Position numbers and translations under genes: made by a program
Notes under the pieces: generated by a model
Seen by the model: only the letters and a program-made list of their open reading frames with translations
Told to the model about the DNA's origin: nothing
Database searches by the model: none
Shown: one piece after another, positions 1-4,993 of the stretch
How positions within the stretch are numbered: the stretch's first letter is position 1
Layout of the letters: each line of letters starts with the position of its first letter
Origin: an uncultured Pedobacter sp.
GTDB taxonomy: Bacteria; Bacteroidota; Bacteroidia; Sphingobacteriales; Sphingobacteriaceae
DNA: 6,701 bases
Direction: 5' to 3'
NCBI GenBank assembly: GCA_946478755.1
Contig: CAMLDJ010000299.1
Span: 1-6,701 of the forward strand

Positions 1-51
1 CCGCTCGATTTTCCGTTTACTGTTCCTGGGAGGTATGAAGTAATAAACTGA
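1..51 (+). CDS. C-terminal end of an upstream gene (partial, possibly DUF4292-type protein)
   Basis: Reading from base 1 gives 16 codons ending PLDFPFTVPGRYEVIN and a TGA at 49-51. The other two forward frames also stop within the first 43 bases, but this frame reads most like real protein, with aromatic and proline residues in a beta-strand-like pattern. It ends 22 bases before the envC-like start, the close spacing expected for genes in one operon. The ending resembles what I recall of DUF4292 lipoproteins, which often sit beside envC-like genes in Bacteroidota. That identity is a recollection and cannot be tested on 16 residues. The start of the gene lies outside the window. Confidence 0.45.
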   Translation, partial: PLDFPFTVPGRYEVIN

Positions 52-60
52 TTTTTTTTA

Positions 61-68
61 TACTTTTG
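61..68 (+). promoter_or_regulatory. Possible Bacteroidota -7 element just before the envC-like gene
   Basis: TACTTTTG matches the Bacteroidota -7 consensus TAnnTTTG at every fixed position. No TTG or TTTG is present at the -33 position, about 19-21 bases upstream. The element ends only 5 bases before the ATG at 74, so a transcript from it would be leaderless or nearly so. The match may be chance in AT-rich DNA, and the gene could equally be transcribed from upstream. Confidence 0.22.
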
Positions 69-73
69 ACCGA

Positions 74-1378
74 ATGAAGCTAAGCAAATTTCTTTTTTTT
101 CTAATATTTATCCTATCCGCATCAGTTGCATTAGCCCAGAGCAGCTCCGAACTTAAAAGAAAAAAGGCCGCCATACAACGGGAGATTGAGTTATTGCAGC
201 GAAATCTGAATAAAACTGCGAATAACAAAAAGTTAACGTTAAGCCAGATCAGAGCCTTAAATAAAAAGATTAGCTTAATGCAGAATAAGATCGAGGTTAT
301 TAATTCTGAGATTAAAAACCTGGATAACCAGATCCATGAAAATACCAATACGGTGATCAACCTGAAAGGGCAGCTGGGCCAGCTGAAAAAGGAATATGCA
401 GCTATGATCAGATTTGCACAGCGTAATAAAAATGCCTATGATAAAATGATGTTCATTTTTGCGGCAAAAGATTTTAACCAGGCCTATAAGCGGATTAAGT
501 ACTTACAACAATTTGGGCAATATCGGAAAAAGCAAGCTGGATATATCCAGGGAACACAGAAAGATCTGAACTATAAGATTGTTATTTTAGATAAAAACCT
601 AAAAGAGAAAAGTAGTCTTTTGCATGAGCAGGAGAACGAAAAGGATAAGCTTGGCAAGAACAAAAACAAGCAGGCAGCGGTATTAAACAAGTATAGTAAG
701 CAGGAAAAGAAATATAGGCAGGATATCGCAACACGTAAAAGAAAACAGGCACAGCTGGACAGAAGTATCCGTGCAGCAATTGTGCGTGAAATTGAACTGG
801 AGCGGAGGCGTGCGGAAGAGGCCGCAAGAGTAGCTGCGGCAAAAGCCGCTGCTGCAGCAAAAGCTGCCGCTGCAAAGGCTAAAGCGGAAAATAAGCCTGC
901 CCCTGCTGCCGCAGCTCCTGTGGCAAAACCCAAAGCAAACAGCAGTGGCTACCTTGCGGCCACTCCGGAAGCGGCACGACTTTCGACCGCCTTTGAAAGT
1001 AACCGCGGGTCCTTGCCATGGCCGGTATCCGCTGGCTCAATTACGGAGACTTTCGGCAGGCATAAGGAAGGGCAGGCAAGTTACAACAATGCCGGTGTAA
1101 CCATTCAAACAGCAGAAGGTGCTGCGGTAAGGGCCGTCTTTAATGGTAAAGTAAGTAAAGTAGGCAATGCATTGGGCCGATATTATGTGCTCATCAAGCA
1201 CGGTCAGTTCTTCACGGTATATCAGAACCTGAGGACGGTGAGTGTAAGCGCAGGTGATAATGTCACCACAAAACAAACTATAGGAACCGTAGCTTCCTCA
1301 GGAGATATGCCCGAACTGCAATTCCAGATTTACAGGGGAGCTGTAGCACAAAATCCTGCATCCTGGATAGCTAAATAA
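74..1378 (+). CDS. envC: EnvC-like murein hydrolase activator with degenerate LytM (M23) domain
   Basis: A 434-residue periplasmic protein. Residues 1-21 form a signal peptide (basic MKLSK, hydrophobic core, cleavage expected after ALA at 21). Residues 23 to about 245 are highly charged and coiled-coil-like, with an EnvC-family stretch around 121-151 ([13 protein letters not shown], then AYKRIKYL). Residues 247-285 are an Ala/Lys/Pro-rich linker. The LytM fold spans about 313-434. The M23 zinc site is lost: the usual HxGxD is N339-A-G-V-T343, the YxHL histidine is N385, and the final HxH is E414-L-Q416. Family knowledge says such EnvC/NlpD-type proteins do not cut peptidoglycan but switch on amidases that split daughter cells, so activator rather than peptidase is inferred. 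ATG 74 is chosen because the signal peptide begins there. A tatA gene follows 55 bases downstream on the same strand. Confidence 0.85.
   Translation: MKLSKFLFFLIFILSASVALAQSSSELKRKKAAIQREIELLQRNLNKTANNKKLTLSQIRALNKKISLMQNKIEVINSEIKNLDNQIHENTNTVINLKGQLGQLKKEYAAMIRFAQRNKNAYDKMMFIFAAKDFNQAYKRIKYLQQFGQYRKKQAGYIQGTQKDLNYKIVILDKNLKEKSSLLHEQENEKDKLGKNKNKQAAVLNKYSKQEKKYRQDIATRKRKQAQLDRSIRAAIVREIELERRRAEEAARVAAAKAAAAAKAAAAKAKAENKPAPAAAAPVAKPKANSSGYLAATPEAARLSTAFESNRGSLPWPVSAGSITETFGRHKEGQASYNNAGVTIQTAEGAAVRAVFNGKVSKVGNALGRYYVLIKHGQFFTVYQNLRTVSVSAGDNVTTKQTIGTVASSGDMPELQFQIYRGAVAQNPASWIAK
833..930 (+). repeat. Ala/Lys codon repeat tract in the envC-like linker
   Basis: Short imperfect direct repeats of the form GCNGCNGCAAAAGCN encode the [21 protein letters not shown] linker. 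The tract contains a strong hairpin, GCGGC (836-840), loop AAAA, GCCGC (845-849), extendable past one T-T mismatch by three pairs. It is best explained by repeated alanine codons. Such tracts can change length by slippage, and a linker tolerates that. Confidence 0.6.
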
Positions 1379-1397
1379 ACTATTGCGATTAAATGAT

Positions 1398-1405
1398 TAT
1401 ATTTG
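1398..1405 (+). promoter_or_regulatory. Possible -7 element for the tatA pair
   Basis: TATATTTG matches the Bacteroidota -7 consensus TAnnTTTG at all fixed positions. It lies in the 55-base gap between the envC-like stop and the first tatA ATG, leaving a leader of roughly 22-26 bases, a sensible length. No good -33 TTG is found at the usual distance (the nearest, at 1383-1385, is only 12 bases upstream), so this is a candidate only. The tat genes may also be read through from envC. Confidence 0.35.
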
Positions 1406-1423
1406 TTGTAAAGAAGTAAAAAT

Positions 1424-1428
1424 AAGGA
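1424..1428 (+). promoter_or_regulatory. Shine-Dalgarno-like AAGGA favouring the 1434 start
   Basis: AAGGA lies 5 bases before ATG 1434. Most other genes here lack such a motif, as is usual in Bacteroidota. It supports 1434 over TTG 1383 and ATG 1467 as the translation start of the first tatA. Confidence 0.4.
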
Positions 1429-1433
1429 TTAAG

Positions 1434-1889
1434 ATGTATACAGGCACGTTAGTGGAAATCTTTAATATGGGCAGTGGTGAGATTATGCTTATTCTCGCCG
1501 TGGTACTTTTGTTATTTGGAGGTAAAAAATTGCCTGAACTGGCGCGGGGACTTGGAAAAGGTTTGAGAGATTTTAAGGACGCCTCTGAAGGTGTTAAGCG
1601 TGAAATTCACAGAAACATTAACGCCGTAGGTATTACGGATGAAATTAATGAGTTTAAATCCGCTATCAACGATACGGATAACAGCAGACACCACGCCTAC
1701 GATTATTCAGATGGGCAGGCGGCTCATACAGAAGATTCAAATTGGTCGGCAACAAATGATGGCGGCAATGAAACAGGAACTGATCACAGCACCAGTGGAA
1801 ATGCGGAACAGGTGGAGCCCGTTGCGGACGTTAAACATGCAGATCATAACGAGCACACAAAAATAGAAGCAGATAAAACTAAACTTTAA
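1434..1889 (+). CDS. tatA: Twin-arginine translocase subunit, TatA/E family, with long hydrophilic tail
   Basis: A 151-residue inner-membrane protein of the Tat system, which moves folded proteins across the membrane together with TatC (not in this window). It has a short N-terminal segment, one membrane helix at about 17-28, the FGGKKLPEL hinge at 28-36, then an amphipathic helix with [12 protein letters not shown] at 39-50. Beyond about residue 75 comes an acidic, His/Asn/Thr-rich, probably disordered tail that TatA does not need. E16 occupies the position of E. coli TatA Q8/TatB E8, while the hinge is TatA-like. ATG 1434 is chosen because AAGGA stands 5 bases upstream and the N-terminus then matches the neighbouring paralogue in length. 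TTG 1383 would add 17 unlikely residues, and ATG 1467 is a possible shorter start. The next tatA begins 10 bases later. A TatB-like role is possible. Confidence 0.85.
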   Translation: MYTGTLVEIFNMGSGEIMLILAVVLLLFGGKKLPELARGLGKGLRDFKDASEGVKREIHRNINAVGITDEINEFKSAINDTDNSRHHAYDYSDGQAAHTEDSNWSATNDGGNETGTDHSTSGNAEQVEPVADVKHADHNEHTKIEADKTKL

Positions 1890-1899
1890 CTAAAATATC

Positions 1900-2106
1900 A
1901 TGTTTGACACAACAATATTAGCATTTGGATTAGGCGGCGGAGAGATTGCCATCATAGTTGTAATTGTATTACTGCTTTTTGGAGGTAAAAAAATTCCCGA
2001 ATTAATGCGTGGCCTTGGAAAAGGAATAAAAGAATTTAAAGACGGGAAAGATGGTACTGATGATACTGTTGAACAGCATCCTAACACTCCTAATAAACCA
2101 CTATAG
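1900..2106 (+). CDS. tatA: Twin-arginine translocase subunit TatA/E, minimal form
   Basis: A 68-residue TatA/TatE protein, close to the minimum for the family. It has an N-terminal periplasmic stub (residues 1-14), one membrane helix at about 16-27, the hinge FGGKKIPEL at 27-35, the amphipathic helix with [14 protein letters not shown] at 38-51 and a short polar tail. TatA oligomers form or thin the membrane at the TatBC-substrate complex so that folded proteins with RR-signal peptides can cross. E15 sits at the conserved polar position before the helix. The core is clearly paralogous to the upstream gene, sharing the hinge and most of the amphipathic helix, so this is a tandem duplication with one copy extended. 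The 10-base gap indicates co-transcription and probably coordinated translation. No tatC or tatB is in the window. Confidence 0.9.
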   Translation: MFDTTILAFGLGGGEIAIIVVIVLLLFGGKKIPELMRGLGKGIKEFKDGKDGTDDTVEQHPNTPNKPL

Positions 2107-2127
2107 GTTTTAAGAACCCGATTTTTT
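2106..2127 (+). terminator. Weak terminator-like hairpin after the tatA pair
   Basis: GGTT at 2106-2109 pairs with AACC at 2115-2118 around a 5-base loop (one more G-T pair possible), followed after CGA by six T at 2122-2127. The stem is only 4-5 bp, so termination would be partial at best. It could separate the tat genes from gatA, but it may equally be chance. Confidence 0.28.
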
Positions 2128-2147
2128 AATTAATGTATTCCTGAAGT

Positions 2148-3602
2148 TTGAAGAAGTATACCTCCTTAAAAGAGATACAGACGCTTATTGAGCAGAAAAA
2201 GCTCAGTTTGCCTGAGTTATTAGCACATTATTTTAAGCAAATAGAACAACATAAGCACCTCAATGCGTTTAATGAGGTGTTTTTTTATTCTGCGACCGAT
2301 CAGGCTAAGCTTGTGCAGGAAAAGATAGAAGCCGGAACTGCGGGAAAGCTGGCAGGAATGGTGATCGGCATAAAGGATAATATCTGTTATAAGGATCATA
2401 AGGTGACAGCTTCCTCTAAAATGCTGGAAAACTTTGTCTCTCCCTATTCAGCTACCGTTGTAGAAAGGCTCATCAGTGCAGATGCCGTAATCATTGGCAG
2501 GCTGAACTGTGATGAGTTTGCTATGGGTGGATCTAACGAAACTTCTTACTATGGTGCAGTGAAGAATGCGGCGGACCATGAAAAGGTAGCCGGTGGTTCT
2601 TCAGGCGGTTCAGCCGTTGCTGTCCAGTCCGATATGTGCCTCTCTGCTTTGGGTACAGATACCGGAGGCTCCGTGAGGCAGCCTGCTGCTTTTTGCGGAT
2701 GTATCGGTTTGAAGCCTACTTATGGTAGGATTTCAAGGTATGGAGTGATCGCTTATGCTTCTTCATTCGATCAGGTAGGTACCATCACTTCATCTGTCGC
2801 TGATGCTGCAGTCTTATTAGAAGTATTGGCCGGAGCAGATGAACACGATAGCACAGTTTCCAAACATCCTGTGGCGGAGTATTTAGATGGCCTGAAAAAC
2901 ATTACACCTAAAAGAATTGCCGTTTTAAAAGAGACCCTGGAAAGCGAAGCGCTTGATCAGGATATAAAAGACGCCATATTCGAAACAATTGAAGAGCTGA
3001 AAAGACAAGGACATACGGTAGAATATGTATCATTTGATTTGCTGGATTATCTGGTGCCAGCTTATTATGTGCTGACTACTGCAGAGGCTTCTTCCAACTT
3101 GTCTCGATACGATGGAGTTCATTATGGACACCGTAACCTGGACGCGTCAAATTTAAATGAATTATATAAGTTGTCCCGCGCCGAAGGCTTCGGGGAAGAA
3201 GTGAAGCGCCGCATTTTGCTCGGTACATTTGTTTTGAGCGCGGGTTATTACGATGCTTATTATCAAAAAGCTCAGCAGGTAAGAAGGCTTATCAGGGAAA
3301 AAATGGAAAAACTGCTGAGTAATTTTGACATGGTAGTCAGCCCTGTAACGCCAACACCGGCATTTAAGATTGGGGAAAACATAGATGATCCGCTGGTCAT
3401 GTATATGGCAGATATCTTCACTGTATTGGCATCTTTGACAGGAATTCCGGCAATCGCTGTTCCCTTGGGCAATAATGTTGCTGGTTTACCGTTAAGTATA
3501 CAATTAATGGCCCGTCATTTTGGGGAGCAGGAGCTTTTATCTTTAGCCCATGCTTTTTTGAGCAAAAAAAATGCAGAGACATTAACCAACCAGGCAAACT
3601 AA
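2148..3602 (+). CDS. gatA: Asp-tRNA(Asn)/Glu-tRNA(Gln) amidotransferase subunit A
   Basis: A 484-residue cytoplasmic amidase, normal length for GatA. It releases ammonia from glutamine, which GatB uses to convert misacylated Glu-tRNA(Gln) or Asp-tRNA(Asn) to the amide form; GatC holds the complex together. The amidase-signature triad is intact: K76 in GIKDNI, the cis-Ser S151 in GGSSGGSA and the nucleophile S175 in DTGGSVRQP. All three are offset by exactly three residues from the S. aureus GatA triad as I recall it (K79/S154/S178). The start is TTG 2148, giving MKKYTSLKEIQ. No in-frame ATG precedes it without a stop (TGA at 2142), and the next in-frame ATG would remove the catalytic Lys region. 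gatB and gatC are absent nearby; dispersed gat genes are common in this phylum. A terminator-shaped hairpin lies within codons 37-47. Confidence 0.95.
   Translation: MKKYTSLKEIQTLIEQKKLSLPELLAHYFKQIEQHKHLNAFNEVFFYSATDQAKLVQEKIEAGTAGKLAGMVIGIKDNICYKDHKVTASSKMLENFVSPYSATVVERLISADAVIIGRLNCDEFAMGGSNETSYYGAVKNAADHEKVAGGSSGGSAVAVQSDMCLSALGTDTGGSVRQPAAFCGCIGLKPTYGRISRYGVIAYASSFDQVGTITSSVADAAVLLEVLAGADEHDSTVSKHPVAEYLDGLKNITPKRIAVLKETLESEALDQDIKDAIFETIEELKRQGHTVEYVSFDLLDYLVPAYYVLTTAEASSNLSRYDGVHYGHRNLDASNLNELYKLSRAEGFGEEVKRRILLGTFVLSAGYYDAYYQKAQQVRRLIREKMEKLLSNFDMVVSPVTPTPAFKIGENIDDPLVMYMADIFTVLASLTGIPAIAVPLGNNVAGLPLSIQLMARHFGEQELLSLAHAFLSKKNAETLTNQAN
2254..2286 (+). terminator. Terminator-shaped hairpin inside the gatA coding region
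   Basis: CACCTCA (2256-2262) is a perfect inverted repeat of TGAGGTG (2273-2279), with a 10-base loop and immediately seven T (2280-2286). The stem can extend outward by a G-T and two A-T pairs. This is the shape of a Rho-independent terminator, yet it falls in codons 37-47 of gatA. Translating ribosomes would normally keep it from folding. It may be an attenuator-like polarity site or only a coincidence of the codons needed for HLNAFNEVFF. Confidence 0.4.
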
Positions 3603-3669
3603 ACCACACCGCTTTATTTTACTGCCTGTAATAGATTTTATTAACCGATAAAAAGGAAATAATTTGCCT

Positions 3670-4887
3670 ATGAAGATCAAAGTATACTTTGTATCCGTTT
3701 GTGTTTTAGCGCTAACAGGCTTTTCGACAGCAGCACAACAACTGTCAAAATTAGCCATAACCGACACGACCTATGTTCCTGTCGTGGATGAGACCTCAAC
3801 TTTTCATAATCACAATTATAAATATAAGGCCAGGTTGGATTCTATTCAGCAAATAGTCCCCCTATCCTATAATGAACATGTGCAGAAGTACATAGACATT
3901 TATGCCGGTCGTAAGGATATGATGGGCAAAATGCTTGGTCTTTCTGGCTATTACTTTCCGATCTTCGAAAGGGCACTTAAAAGCTACAATATTCCCGAAG
4001 AGATTAAATACCTCCCCATAATTGAGTCTTCTATGAACCCTCATGCGGTATCAAGGGTTGGTGCTACGGGTTTATGGCAGTTTATGTTTGCAACAGCTAA
4101 GGGCTACGGGCTACATATGGACAATTTTGTTGATGAGCGCAAAGATCCTATAGAAGCAAGTTATGCTGCTGCGGCTTATTTCAGAGATGCCTACGAGGAG
4201 TTGGGTGACTGGCTTCTGGCTATTGCCGCTTATAATTGTGGAAGGGGTAATGTTAACCGTGCAATTGCAAAAGCTGACTCAAGAGATTTTTGGGAAATCA
4301 GACGCTTCCTTCCAATGGAAACCCGTAATTATGTCCCAGCCTTTATTGCCGCAGTGTATGTGATGAACTATCCCGAAGACCATCAGATCAAAGCACAGAA
4401 AGCAGCTTTTCTTAAAAATACGGATATCATTGAGGTCAGTCGCTCCCTTTCTCTGTCATCCCTCGCAGCTGCTTTGAACACAGACCTTGAGGAATTGTGC
4501 AGCTTGAATCCTTCCTATAAGAAGAAGATTGTAAACGGTACAGCGCTTGCTCCAAAGCGGGTGATTTTGCCAAAGGTAAGTTTGGCCAGTTTTACACGGG
4601 TTTACCAATTGCTGAACGACGATCCGGAGGTAGGTCAACAACTCGTGCTGGCTTCAAATGATGGTGCTGCATTGCGGGACGTGAAAGCAGCAAGCAGAAC
4701 TTCCATTTCTTACCATAAGGTTTTGCCAGGACAGAACCTAATTAGCATTGCCGATAAATACCATGTTGAAGTACAGGATCTGAAAGTATGGAACAACTTA
4801 AAAAGTTCATCAATAGTTCCGGGACAGCGTTTGAAAATCTATCAGCACGTAGAAGAAAAACATGCTGCAATTCCGACAAAAGGCTAA
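3670..4887 (+). CDS. mltD: MltD-like lytic murein transglycosylase (SLT/GH23) with C-terminal LysM
   Basis: A 405-residue exported enzyme that cleaves the MurNAc-GlcNAc bond of peptidoglycan, forming 1,6-anhydroMurNAc ends. Residues 1 to about 23 are a signal peptide (MKIKVYFVS, hydrophobic core, STAAQ). There is no lipobox cysteine, so it is probably a soluble periplasmic protein, unlike the E. coli MltD lipoprotein. The SLT domain covers about 105-235 with the family-1 motifs: catalytic E119 in LPIIESSMNP, GATGLWQFM at 131-139, AYNCGRGN at 187-194 and ETRNYVPAF at 217-225. Residues 250-300 resemble a degenerate LysM-like repeat. A clear LysM is at 348-392 (VLPGQNLISIADKY, then IVPGQRLKIY), for binding glycan. 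ATG 3670 is preferred over TTG 3664 because it begins the signal peptide directly. The gene starts 67 bases after gatA and has no convincing promoter of its own. Confidence 0.9.
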   Translation: MKIKVYFVSVCVLALTGFSTAAQQLSKLAITDTTYVPVVDETSTFHNHNYKYKARLDSIQQIVPLSYNEHVQKYIDIYAGRKDMMGKMLGLSGYYFPIFERALKSYNIPEEIKYLPIIESSMNPHAVSRVGATGLWQFMFATAKGYGLHMDNFVDERKDPIEASYAAAAYFRDAYEELGDWLLAIAAYNCGRGNVNRAIAKADSRDFWEIRRFLPMETRNYVPAFIAAVYVMNYPEDHQIKAQKAAFLKNTDIIEVSRSLSLSSLAAALNTDLEELCSLNPSYKKKIVNGTALAPKRVILPKVSLASFTRVYQLLNDDPEVGQQLVLASNDGAALRDVKAASRTSISYHKVLPGQNLISIADKYHVEVQDLKVWNNLKSSSIVPGQRLKIYQHVEEKHAAIPTKG

Positions 4888-4898
4888 TGGTATCCCCA

Positions 4899-4939
4899 TT
4901 TAGGCCTGCCCTAAAATTAAATTTTAACTGTTGTTTTTT
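4899..4939 (+). terminator. Candidate terminator region after the transglycosylase gene
   Basis: TTTAGG (4899-4904) pairs with CCTAAA (4910-4915) around a 5-base loop. Directly after it lies an AT-only palindrome, TAAAATT-A-AATTTTA (4912-4926), and then a six-T run at 4934-4939. Neither stem is strong, and the T-run is not next to the first hairpin, so this is a poor match to a classical terminator. Its place between the mltD stop and a candidate maeB promoter makes a transcript end here plausible. Confidence 0.25.
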
Positions 4940-4940
4940 A

Positions 4941-4970
4941 TTTATGGCTGTCAAAAGAATTGTAACTTTA
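4941..4970 (+). promoter_or_regulatory. Candidate Bacteroidota promoter for maeB
   Basis: TAACTTTA at 4963-4970 matches the -7 consensus TAnnTTTG except for the last base. TTTA at 4941-4944, 18 bases upstream, is a one-mismatch version of the -33 TTTG at nearly the usual 19-base spacing. Transcription would begin around 4975-4980 and leave a leader of about 15-20 bases before ATG 4994. The 106-base gap, the largest between genes in this window, also suggests separate transcription of maeB. Confidence 0.38.
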
Positions 4971-4993
4971 GCCCCTTAGATATAAGATCATTG

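Noticed and set aside
571..933. Minus-strand open frame rich in Ala and Ser
   Set aside because: It is the antisense of the Ala/Lys-rich linker of the envC-like gene; low complexity explains the absence of stops.
1383..1433. TTG 1383 as the start of the first tatA gene
   Set aside because: It would add 17 polar residues, including two Cys, before the expected TatA N-terminus. ATG 1434 has AAGGA 5 bases upstream and matches the paralogue in N-terminal length.
3588..3629. CAGGCA/TGCCTG inverted repeat around the gatA stop as a terminator
   Set aside because: The stem is 6 bp with a loop of nearly 30 bases and no T-run after it, so it is not a credible terminator.
3632..3639. TAGATTTT as a -7 element for the transglycosylase gene
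   Set aside because: It lacks the final G of the consensus and has no -33 partner at a suitable distance; readthrough from gatA is as likely.
3664..3669. TTG 3664 as the start of the transglycosylase
   Set aside because: ATG 3670, two codons later, gives a standard signal peptide beginning MKIK; nothing favours the TTG.
4788..4979. 63-codon plus-strand open frame across the end of the transglycosylase gene
   Set aside because: More than half lies out of frame within the LysM-coding region, and the rest covers the candidate terminator and promoter; no domain or conserved feature is visible.
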